From Forficula auricularia (Eukaryota > Arthropoda > Insecta > Dermaptera > Forficulidae), in contig JALMQS010000128.1 of NCBI GenBank assembly GCA_024734495.1, forward strand, positions 24,587,860 through 24,651,859: a stretch of DNA of 64,000 bases, in the 5' to 3' direction. This document shows, in pieces, positions 43,040 to 53,767 of the stretch. The position numbers and the translations under genes were made by a program. Position 1 is the stretch's first letter, and every line of letters begins with the position of its first letter. The notes beneath the pieces were generated by a model. It did not search any database and had not been told where the DNA came from. It worked only from the letters and a program-made list of their open reading frames with translations.

Positions 43040-46000
43040 TTAAACCTATCCTATGCCAAATCTTTCACTTATATAAGATGTTTCCTCATCGTTTCGGGGA
43101 GGGTGGTAACTCCCCTCTTCTGGCTACGGCCATAGTCAAGATCTAAATCCGCTTTAACTGAATATGACAATATTTTCTCAAGAAAAGCTAATTGATAGAA
43201 AGTTTCTCTGGAAAAGTTTGCTTTGTAAGCTTCATCAAATAGGTCTTAGTCAAGTACTTCCAGTTTCAGTATCTCTTGGGGTAGTTATTTTTTCAAACGA
43301 AATTTAGTAAAACCTATCCATTGATTTATTTATCAGAATATTTGCTGGTTCGAATCCTTGAAATGATTTATGGAATGAAAAAAATATCGCTTGACAACCA
43401 AAACTTGTACATCGCCTAGTGGATAAGCGTAACCGAACTTCAGATCAAATTATGTTTATTCTAGTTGCTTCAGCTTCAGTGTCGCCTAGTAATTGAGCTT
43501 CTTATCAGGTACGTATCCAGGAGACCTAGACCCCCTCCCCCTCCAGAAATCTCTTACTATACTTAATAGATTTTCACATTGATAGTAAATATTTAATCTA
43601 AAAAAAAAAGATTTTTAAAATTTTAATAAAATATAAATGAAAACTTCTATATGTTACTTGAAACTTCTATGTTAGCCTTGTTACATGCTCTAGCCCAGTG
43701 TTTTTCAACCTTTTTTATGACACGACCCCCTTAGCCTGAAAAAAATTTCGCGGCCCCCGCTGTTTGAGAGTCCCGGCTCGTGACTTTGTGCACAATTTTT
43801 AAAAGAATAGATATTATTCTATCCTCATTATATTTTGTCTTTTTCTTTGATCAGATTCTAATGAAACACACTGTCATTCGACCACTTATTAAATAATAAA
43901 AATTGAAAACTTATTTACACTAGATACCCCTTTAAAATTGAATAATAATTATAAAATAAATTGTTCATTTATGACTATATTATAACATTGATTTAATACA
44001 TTAATAAAATCATTTCAAAAATGATGTTAACTTTATTTTTGAACTAAAACTGTTACTTAAATCTAGAAAGCCCAAAATCTAATTACCTCTCTGTATTAGA
44101 AATACAAATATTTTAGCAGAAGAACAAACTTTCTCTCTTTGACGTTTCCTTCTTAAATTATCGTCAGTATCTGAATCCAGACAGACAGACAAAATGATTT
44201 TTCTCATTTTTCAATAGAGTGGGCAAAAAAGAAAAAAAAATGAAAATTTTTTTGGGGGCTCAAAATGTAAAATTATTAATATAAGTCTTAAACAGTTTGA
44301 TCAATTCGTACGAAATTTCGCCTATATGCTCCCTATATGACCATATAAAAATGTCTCATAATGTAAAATTGATAGTGACTCAGAAGAGGAGGGGTTCAAA
44401 ATTAGGAGAGTAGGGGCCAGGTTAAATGGTAAAGTCATGTGAATGGCCACATCAGCTTATTTTGAATTTATTTTTGGTCGCTGCCTAATATATAATGTAT
44501 TTTCATTGTCATTGTCGTTTTAAATTTAGTTACGTGATTCAAAATGGGGTGGTCGCGACCATTGGCGTAGTTAGGGAGTTTTCCTAGGGCCGGCAGCCGG
44601 CCAGCTAAATATCACGACAAGGTTTCAATTTCGCCAATCCGTTTAGAGATTAACTAACTTTTTAGTAGAATTGACAAATTTTGAAAGAAATAATTTAATG
44701 AAAAATACTTGAGTGATGCCTCGTAATAATGGAGTTTATATTTTTCTAAGAGGGGCAATGAGTTTTGAATAGTGTGAATATTTATCTAACTTTTCACTTA
44801 AATTTCAACATTCCTGCTTAACCCTTTGAGGTACACAAATTCATATAATTAAGTACCTACATTTAATTTCCATCAGAAAAGTTAATATGAGAGAAATTTC
44901 TAAAATCTATAGTTTACGAGCTACTAATAAATGTAAATATTTTTCAATATAAAAAATGGTGAGTAGAAAAACAAAATTTTAATTGATTGATGTATTCGGA
45001 AGAGGCCGTTTTAATATTGTTAACATTGTTTGTCATTGTTTAGTTCTGAAGATGGCTCCAACCAATAGCAGAAACAAAAAAGAAATAATTAAAAGCTTCA
45101 CGTCTCTTATTTTAACCCCTTCATTAATTTATATAAAAATTCAAGCCCAATGAATAGACCAGGTAATTTTTTGAATCAAAAAATATGGAATTTGGTTTTT
45201 GACACTGATATCAACAAACATTTCACATAGTATCATAAGGAGCAGCCGAGCACTATTTCCAGCATAAAAATACTTAATTATTTCAACTTTTTCTTGTAAT
45301 GAATACATTGTAATAAGAACTGACTTTAAAAAGTTAAGTTTTGTTTTATAATCATAGATTTGTTCACCAATAGGAATCCATTTTGAGACTAGTATAAACA
45401 ATAAAACTTAAACAATCGACAACAATAAAAGTTTTGAATTTAAATTTTTAAAATAAATATCTACATTTTTAAAATCGTTTTTTTGGATTTTTAAATTATG
45501 AATTAGACAAAATCTGATGTAATTATCTTTTAGAATTTTAATTCTGCTCAGTTTTTTGTATTCTAATTATGCTCTAAAATAATCACTAAAGACATCACTA
45601 TTAAACGTCACTTATAGAAACAACAAATAAAAATGCCCTGTTTGTTTTAATAATTCCATGGCCTCAGTGATTTTTGTAAAAATACAATTATTTATAATGT
45701 TGATTATTACGGTTCTGAAATTTCAAAATTTGAAAACAAAAATATGTTCGGATTCAGTATTTTTTTCTCTACAAAAAACCTATAAGAACTTTAACTTTAA
45801 AATAATTAGGGGAGCAAATAAATGCACATTCAAAAATTAACATTGTAATCGCTATGCTGCGTCGGCCAAGTCACCACCCTGTATATTTACATCAAGCTCT
45901 TTATGAATCAATCACTCTGCTACTCTCTGCAAATCAAAAATGTTTTCAATTTAGATAATTATTGTATTAATTTCAACGTAAATCAGTGAAAACAATTTTG

Positions 46001-46406
46001 AAACTCTGACGATGTATTTATAAATATTCGAAACTCTATATGAACGAGATTCCGCTTCTTTCTTTAGATCATTTAGTTAAATAATTATATTTGATTAAAG
46101 TAACAGAAAATAAAGTGCATTTCTTGAAGAATTGCCTGATAAAAATTGTTCGGGGAATTTCCTTTGCATGTGTTCTAATCTTATCAAACCAACGGGGGAT
46201 TCTTTCTCAATTTATTTATTTTCTCTTTATTTGGCTTCGGAAACCCGGAGAGGCAACATCTACCTTCACATGCACACTATTCAAGGTAAATTAATTAATA
46301 CTTCTAATTCTCACTCACTCATCATCAAAACAGCCAGAACCCCTGGACATAGAGACATGAAATTTGGAGAGGATATTACATCTATGACATAGGGGCTCAC
46401 TAAGAA
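43040..46406. other. spacer, hAT end and minor repeats only
   Basis: CAGTGTTTTTCAACCTTTTT at 43696 is a hAT-type terminus; its partner is not clear (perhaps near 44560 at ggtcgcgacc). GGTTCGAATCC at 43349 is B-box-like but has no tRNA context. A CTGAAGATGG motif lies at 45048. An 86-codon minus frame (45141-45401) contains MYSLQEKVEIIKYFYAGNSA, possibly a mariner-type HTH remnant. No host exon recognised. Confidence 0.4.
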
Positions 46407-46760
46407 AGGATTTTTCGAAATTCGACCCCTAAGGGGGTCAAAGTGGGCAAAGTGTGTTTTCACTGATTATGCGATATCTCTTAAGGACGATAAAATATCT
46501 ACTTGCTTTTTACTTATAAAAATACTAAATTAAAACATCTAAAAAGTAATTTCAGGATTTTTTGAAATTCGACCTCTAAAGGGGTCAAAAGCGGCAAAAT
46601 ATCTTTGCAATGTGTTTACACTAATTATGCATTTTCAATTAAGAACGATAAGATATCTACTTGATTTTTACTTAATAAAATTCTAAATACAAATATATAA
46701 AAAGTAATTTAAGGATTTTTTGAAATTCGACTCCCAACTATCTAAAATGTGAGTGGGGGC
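46407..46760 (+). repeat. tandem repeat, unit about 150 bp, 2.3 copies
   Basis: Units starting at 46407, 46554 and 46712 share aggattttttgaaattcgac, ggggtcaaa and aagatatctacttg. A further decayed unit start is near 46975. Confidence 0.7.
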
Positions 46761-47309
46761 AAAAATTAAAACTCTCTCCTATTTTGATCACATTTTGTAG
46801 AGTTATTCTTTATTACTTTAAGAAACTATTCCTGTAAAAATCAACTATCAAAATTGACTGTATGGGGGTCGAAGGGGGGGGGGGGCAAATTATAGAAATT
46901 TTTAGCTTTTTAGTACATTTACTTTTTAGAAAACTGTGGATTATTTATTTGCAAATATCTAAAAAATAATTTCAAGATTTTTTGTAATCCGACCCCCCCC
47001 CCCTCAACTAGTTTTTTTTATCTTGAGACAGTCTTATAACTCAAAAACAGTGCAATTATATGAAAAAAAGTTTCAAATAAAAGTTTATCTATATGAGGGG
47101 GGAAATTAAACTACGCTATTGTTTGTCGACCTAGAACAAGCTTTCATGGGTATTTCGAGGTCAACTTCTGTTTTTAAATGGAAACCTATATGTTTCTGTA
47201 CATATTCTGAATCTACAAAAGAAACTGAACAATTTTTATTAAAACTATTTTTTACTTTACCATACAGAGGGTATGGTCAAGTATTGTAATCGTGCATGAA
47301 AAAAGTGTT
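46761..47309. other. low-complexity spacer
   Basis: G11 and C11 runs (46876, 46993) and a second copy of the tttaccatacaga...tatggtcaag block (47255-47310). No gene seen. Confidence 0.4.
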
Positions 47310-48469
47310 TTTTTTTCCTTCTTTTTTTCGAAATATCTAGAAAACGGCTGAAACTATTTCGATTAAAAAAATTGAGCGAAACCATGGCATTTCGCTCTAC
47401 AAAAAAGCCCTAATAAGTGAACATCGAAAAAATTTTATTTTTCGAGATAATAATTCTTTTGTCAAAATGTCTGTTTGTCTGTTCGTTACCAAATTTTTGT
47501 GGACGAGCTAGCTCAAAAACTAGTGTGAATATCGAAACCAAATTTCCTACGTAGTTTTGGTCCATTGAGATTAAGAACTGATTAGATTTTGGTGAATATC
47601 AACCCAAAATCAAGGGGGTTGAGGGGGGGGGGGGGGGTTAAAAATTAAAAATCTAGGCCATTTGAGCAAATTCAACCAAATTTTATATACATAATCAGTG
47701 GACCCCCAGAAGTCTAAAAATGCAAAAACTAACTCCCCCTACAGGATTATAAATAATAATATAATAAATTAATAATAAATAATTTTAGGGGACAGGTTAT
47801 ATGGTAAAGTCAAGTGGATGGCCACATCAGAACACGTCAGCTTATTTTTTTATAAAAATAATTTCAACCGTTTTTGAAATGTTTCGACAAAAAGAAACAA
47901 AAAAAAAATTCATATACAATTAAAATACCATAAGGTAAAATAAAATTTCCCATTGATTGGTAATAGTGAAAAGGGCGTTTTGATTACTCTCTAATACATA
48001 TCGAAATATTGGTCTTTTTAAAATGAATCAATATCCATTTCATTCATAAGCCATTCCTTTTTATGAATGACCTAATTTATTCCATTAAGAATTTTTTTTT
48101 TTATAGTTTTATTGCCGCCATAAAAATTCCTTCAGCCCTTTAAATGTGACCCTGAATAAATCATCAATCCCCCCTTACTGACCTAGAGAAGTAAGTCAAG
48201 TGGATGGCCACATCAGAACACGTCAGCTTATTTCTTTAACAATTAAGATTTATCCTAGTTTTTATACCAGAGATAACATAATATTACGAATAGGTACGAT
48301 ATAATGTGAAATATTGCAATCGCCTGTCTGGTCCTGACACTTTGAGATGAAAAAAGTTAATTTCATTTTTTTTTTTTGGCTTTTCGGCCTTTCTAGCCAT
48401 AAGCCTAATTACGATACTAGTTATATATTTTTTTTAAAATTTGTCTCTACCCCCGGGGGTCAGATTTTA

Positions 48470-48525
48470 GCTGGATGCCTCGAGTCGGATTCGAACCCGG
48501 GTCCCCTGGTTAGCTCATCACTAAA
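48470..48525 (-). other. tRNA-like sequence with B box
   Basis: On the minus strand: atgagctaaccaggggaccc then gggttcgaatccgactcga. GGTTCGAATCC fits the RNA polymerase III B box. No complete cloverleaf can be built, so this is likely a SINE head or tRNA remnant. Confidence 0.4.
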
Positions 48526-48584
48526 GTTGTTATAAATATTAAAAACAATATTATTGCGATGGGCTTAAATAAAATCAAGATCTA

Positions 48585-48812
48585 GGTAATGGCAGCGTAG
48601 TTGACCGTGCTCCAGTAGTTGACATTTCGACATAAATCTTTAACTAATAAGGATCCAGATGGAGGATTCCTTGAAAAAATCTATGGACGGTCCTGCTGTC
48701 TAGTGTCCATAGATTTTTTCAAGGGAATTCCTCTATCTGGATCCTTATTAATTAAAGTTTTATGTCGAAATGGTCAACTACTGGAGCATGGTCAAATACT
48801 GCTGCCGTTACC
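48585..48812. mobile_element. 228-bp hairpin MITE with GGTAAYGGCAGC ends
   Basis: Termini GGTAATGGCAGC and (inverted) GCTGCCGTTACC. The arms include gttgac, atttcgacataaa and ggatccagat with their complements. The apex is around aatctatggac...gtccatagatt. Confidence 0.8.
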
Positions 48813-49041
48813 TTAAATTTCTACTTCTGAGACTTGCAAAAAACCAAAAGCATTCTCTAAGCAGTTTTAGATTAAATTACAAAACAAGACGTTAATAGAA
48901 AATTCAACCATGGCTTTTTGATCTCAAAATAATCATTGTTGGTTGTAATTTTAAAATAAATTTACTAGAAAGACCAAACTTCACTAGATTAGATATTATT
49001 ATTTATTTATTTTTTAAATAATTAATTAATTTATTTGTTTA

Positions 49042-49340
49042 CTAGGTGCAAGGCCCGCCTTCCGCGGCCCTCTTGCTTTTTTTTTTTTTTTTTTAATGAT
49101 ATTGATGGGGGGAACACGCCCCCTGGACCCCCAACCCACGAACCCCACCAAGCACCCCCCCCCCCACACACACACACCATGCACCCGCACCACATCACTA
49201 CGCAACTGAACCCTCACCTGAACCCCCCCACTCCACCCTGCACCATCCATCCCCGTACCCTCCCCACCCCGTCCCACCACCATCACCCCTCATCAACCCC
49301 GGACTCCACCCCGCACCACCCCACTACGCCCCTGGACGTC
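49042..49340 (-). mobile_element. Helitron family A fragment, 3' end
   Basis: On the minus strand it ends GCGGAAGGCGGGCCTTGCAC then CTAG followed by T. The C-rich (minus: G-rich) body is present and the 5' end is lost near 49340. Confidence 0.65.
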
Positions 49341-49860
49341 AGCTTATTTTTGTTTAGTTTTCTCAAATTGGCTTTGGGGAAACACAAACTGAAGTTATTT
49401 GAATGATTAAAAATTTTATAGTAGACTTACCTATTTTTTCCAATTTGTTCTAAGAGCTTCTGTATTATTATTAAATAAATATGAATTAGGTGGTAAAAGT
49501 TATTGTTAGTAACAGTGAATAATTGATCCAAAGCGAAATTTGAATGTGGTACGATTTTGCAAACTTCCCCCTATATAGAGTTAGTTCACTATTATAAATG
49601 GATTATGAACTTTTATCAAAAAAAAAATAATAATAAATAAAAGGAAGAATGGATTAGAGTTTGAAAGGCTCAAAGGGGAGGGATAAAGGGGGGGGGTCGG
49701 AAACATTCCTATTCCCTGGGGAAGTTTGATCATAAAATGATGATCCTTCAGCCCTTACAAAACAAAATTACTTGTTGCCAAACTAAGGGCCTTTAATCAC
49801 TTCTTATTAGACGAAAAATAAGCGAGATTAATGCGAGTCGGGCTCGGGGCTCCGTACCTA

Positions 49861-50397
49861 TTAGTACCTGGAGGCAGCGAGCGATGCTCGGTAACTTCTT
49901 CCTTCAGTTAAAACCTTTATTTTAATATTATTTTTAATTTAAAATTCTGATAAAATGGTCGATTTTTATTTGAGAGCAGTTTTCTAATTAAAAAAAAAAT
50001 AGAAATATATATAGTATTCGCCCACTGTACCCCCCACCCCCCACCCCGCTTGATAATAATATATAATAATAAATATGTTAATATGTTAAAATCCACAATC
50101 ACAATACTTCTTCAAGACCTTTTAGAACATTGAATTAAGGCAAACCATTGTCTGCCTGGGCACTAGAGGAAAAGAGTAACCTTTTTAAATCCCTAAGATA
50201 AGATTGGCATTTGTCTACCTGAAAAAAATTAATTTGATTACGAAAAAAAACCATCAAAAACAATTTTGTCGAAGATGAGACCATGACAGATCGAATTGTC
50301 AACCCTAAAACCCCCTAACCCGTGAATTTCATCAAAATCGGTAGAGTCGTTTTCAAAATAGAACCAAGATACAAATATATATATATAAATAAATAAA
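49861..50397 (-). mobile_element. Helitron family B copy
   Basis: On the minus strand it runs from tatatatttgtatcttggtt through cgattttgatgaaattcac and ctgtcatggtctcatcttcg to the 3' hairpin ACCGAGCATCGCTCGCTGCC and CAGGTACTAA followed by T (CTRR rule). Immediately upstream (50404-50440) sits the 3' end of another copy (ACCGAGCATCGCTCGGTGCC on the minus strand). Confidence 0.65.
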
Positions 50398-50914
50398 TAT
50401 ATAGTACCTGTAGGCACCGAGCGATGCTCGGTAATCCCTGAAAAGCAAGGCTTTTTGCAAAAATTGCAGTTTTCAAAAATTCAACCACATTGCGGCACGG
50501 GTTACCATTATCTAATTAAGATAAAACTTTGTTTAAATTTTAGTAAATTTAATCTAGTTTAAAAATGTATAGAGGGGTCTTTGTCGAAAATGTTCTCTTT
50601 CATGGTCAAAATGGGAAAATATCGAAAAAAGTGCGAATTTGATTGACGTAGTGATTATTTTTTATTTTAAAACACACTAATAATTGATGACAAATAAAAT
50701 TACTTAAAATTAGTGAATTTAAATTGTATTTTGAAAGCCAGTACTGAGTCCATGGGGCGCTACGTGCCATATGTATAGCAAGATGTTCGCCGAAGGCGGG
50801 CTTCGCAGGTGGTTTGTAAATATTAGAATTTATCGAGTTAATCTTCTCGGAATTCTCGCTTTTAATATGTTCCTGGAAATGTTTACAAACAGGTTGTAGG
50901 TATTTTCCTTCTCT
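50398..50914. other. spacer with degenerate Helitron ends
   Basis: The family B 3' end (minus) lies at 50404-50440. A family A-like hairpin gccgaaggcgggcttcgcag lies at 50785-50805 without a CTAG. Nothing else recognised. Confidence 0.4.
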
Positions 50915-51316
50915 AGGTCAGTAAGGGGGGGGGGGTGGTTGATTGATGATTTATTCAGGGTCACATTTAAAGGGCTGAAGGAATTTTTATGGCGGCAATA
51001 AAACTATAAAAAAAAAAATTCTTAATGGAATAAATTAGGTCATTCATAAAAAGGAATGGCTTATGAATGAAATGGATATTGATTCATTTTAAAAAGACGA
51101 ATGTTTCGATATGTATTAGAGAGTAATCAAAACGCCCTTTTCACTATTACCAATCGATGGGAAATTTTATTTTACCATATGGTATTTTAATTGTATATGA
51201 AATTTTTTTTTTTGTTTCTTTTTGTCGAAACTTTTCAAAAACGGTTGAAATTATTTTTATAAAAAAATAAGCTGACGTGTTCTGATGTGGCCATCCACTT
51301 GACTTTACCATACAAC

Positions 51317-51452
51317 CGCATGAAGACCAAGTCTTCGAAACTATAGTCTCAAACAAATAAATAATATATATACAGATATATCATCTCGATATATATGTGT
51401 GTATGTTTATTTGCATCAAGCAGAGGACAACCTCTTTGTTTCTCTTTGTGAT
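51317..51452 (+). repeat. 136-bp hammerhead-like repeat with 5-bp target duplication
   Basis: ACAAC flanks it on both sides (51312-51316 and 51453-51457). The opposite arm of the 4.6-kb inverted repeat shows the uninterrupted site. The core reads stem GAAGAC-CAA-GTCTTC, GAAAC, TATA, GTC. The CTGATGA part is not conserved in this copy. The tail is gaggacaacctctttgtttc. Confidence 0.75.
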
Positions 51453-51929
51453 ACAACCTGGCCCCTAAATTTATTTATAATCATGTAAGGGGGGGTTAGT
51501 TTTTGCATTATTATACTTCTGGGGTCCCACTGATTTTGTATACAAAATTTGGTTGAGTTTGCTCAAACGACCTAGATTTTTAATTTTTAACCCCCTCCAC
51601 CCCCACCTTAATTTTGGGTCGATATACACCAAAATCTAATCAGCTCTTAATCTCAATGGACTAAAACTACGTGTGAAATTTGGTTTCGATATTCACGCTA
51701 GTTTTTGAGCTAGCTCGTCCACAAAAATTTGGTAACGCACAGACAGACAACCAGACAAACAGACATTTTGAAAAAAAAACAATTATTATCTCGAAAAATA
51801 TAATTTTTTCGATGTTCACTTATTAGGGCTTTTTTTAGAGCAAAATGCCATGGTTTCGCTCAATTTTTTTAATCAAAATAGTTTCAGCCGTTTTTGAGAT
51901 ATTTCGAAAAAAAGAAGGAAAACAACCAC

Positions 51930-53480
51930 TTTTTAACTTCACTTCAAAAAAGGAGGAGGTTCTCTATTCGAGTGAATTTTTTTTTTGTGCCTATGTTACC
52001 TCATAGCTCCGCCAATTGTGAACAGATTTTTAAAAATTTTTTGCATTGGGTTCAGTCTACCTTCCGATTGGTCCCATTTTTTCAGGTATTAGACCTTTTT
52101 TGTTAGGTTTGTTTAGGCCTAACTTCTTTGTTTATGAACCGATTTCGATGATTCTTTTTTTATTGGAAAGGGGGTGTCTTAGGGATGGTGTCATATTAAT
52201 TTGGTCAAATTCTGATGATATGATCACTATTAATAACATCACTAAAAAGAGAAAAATAAAAAAAAATAAAACCGACTTCAAAAATTTAAATGCAACAAAT
52301 AAAATACACTAAAAGGTATAAAATAATTATTATCTTATTTAGTTACAACTAAACGACGAAATATTAACATGAAATTACTTTTTGAAGTCGGTGCCAAACA
52401 AACTATACCTATAAGCGAGCGTACCCTCCAAACGTACTAAGTAAGATCCGTCGAGTGCGATTCATAAAAGGTATATGTTTGGCACCGACTTCAAAAAGTA
52501 ATTTCATGTTAATATTTCGTCGTTTAGTTGTAACTAAATAAGATAATAATTATTTTATACCTTTTAGTGTATTTTATTTTATTTTTAAATTATTATTATT
52601 TGATTTGTTGTATTTAATTTTGTTGAAGTCCGTTTTATTTATTTTTTTTATAAAAATTATTTTTATTTTTCTTTTTAGTGATGTTATTAATAGTGACTTA
52701 AGATAATACCTTGCTTGTATGCATCTCGTAAGAGAAAGCGTCGGGCGAATGAATCAGAAAATGATATAATTTTTTTTTTTTTATATATTTTATTAAACCA
52801 ATTATTTTACATTAATTAATGTATACATTGTATTTTTGCTTCGATTCCGGAGATTACTTCTCCACCATCGAGTTTCCTTATTCATCTTTAGTCCTTGTTT
52901 TTAATAAGAGGAAAAATCTAATTAGATAAAAAAAACCTCTTTTCCGATAATTATTTCAATTCCATTATTCCCCAATCAAGTCGATTGGTTTGATAATCTC
53001 CCATCCAATCCAATCCCTCAACTCATTGGACGGAATCCCAGAAAATGATAATAAAATAAAATTCATAAATATAGAAATTATTTCGAAACGTTTGCGGGTT
53101 TTAAATGAATGTTTTAAGATTTTTTTTATAAAAGATTTTATTTATTATAATTTCGATTATTCGAATTGGAGATTTACGTTATTTCTTCATTGATCATATC
53201 TTCAGAACTTGACCAAATTAATATGGTACTACCCCTAAGGTACCCTCTTTCCAATATAAAAAGAATAATTAAAATCGGTTCATAAACAAAGAAGTTATGC
53301 CTGAACAAACATATCAAAAAAGGTACAATATCAATGAAAAAAAAAACGGGACCAATCAAAAACTAGAAGACTAAACCCAATGCAAAATCGGTTCACAATT
53401 GGCGAAGATATCAGGTAACATAGACACAAAAAAAATCAATCGAATTAAGAACCTCCTCCTTTTTTGAAGTCGGTTAAAAA
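51930..53480. repeat. foldback of the AACCGACTTC/GGAGGAGGTTCT repeat
   Basis: The left end (cttcaaaaaaggaggaggtt) mirrors the right end (aacctcctccttttttgaag, tcggtt). Arms of about 300 bp include tttgtttatgaaccgatttc and ggtcccattttttc. The centre holds an inner palindrome (52265-52640). An unrelated segment (52700-53170) splits the right arm. Confidence 0.7.
52265..52640. repeat. inner palindrome with arms of about 150 bp
   Basis: tttgaagtcggtgccaaac and aacatgaaattac are mirrored after a 60-bp loop (52424-52484). The arms continue through taaacgacgaaat, aactaaataag and actaaaaggtataaaataat. Confidence 0.8.
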
Positions 53481-53767
53481 ATCAGAACTACTCCAAAATT
53501 TTCGTTATATTAGTATTACCGATGCCAAATTTTGATTAGCATTCTAATTCAAGTTATTCTAAATCGTGACTAATATCACACGAAAGTGGTAGATTTAAAC
53601 CTTTTCAAATCGCCCGGTGGAAAACCACTGTCCAATTTCTAAGAGCTCACTGATATTGAATATATTCAAAAATATATCCAAGTTCGGAGTTTTAATTGGT
53701 TTACCGGCTCTCTTATCTTTACTTTTCTTGTCACCCTTTTCATTTCCACCTCAAACTCTCCTTACTA

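Larger units (their letters stand above)
47310..51925. repeat. 4.6-kb inverted repeat with arms of about 0.9 kb
   Basis: The left arm 47310-48215 is the reverse complement of 50915-51925. Shared blocks include ggacgagctagctcaaaaac, atggccacatcagaacacg, gggcgttttgattactctc and ctgaaggaatttttatggc mirrors. The spacer (48216-50914) holds other elements. The right arm is longer because of a 136-bp insertion (51317-51452). Confidence 0.85.

Noticed and set aside
43349..43430. tRNA or SINE with GGTTCGAATCC
   Set aside because: The A-box-like text (gcctagtggataagcg) lies after the B box rather than before it, so no Pol III unit can be built.
45141..45401. 86-codon minus frame with MYSLQEKVEIIKYFYAGNSA as a mariner-type transposase
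   Set aside because: Only one short HTH-like stretch fits; the rest of the frame does not, and no terminal repeats or leader were seen. Noted in the region entry only.
49026..49406. Pro-rich frame near 49.1 kb
   Set aside because: C-rich body of a truncated Helitron.
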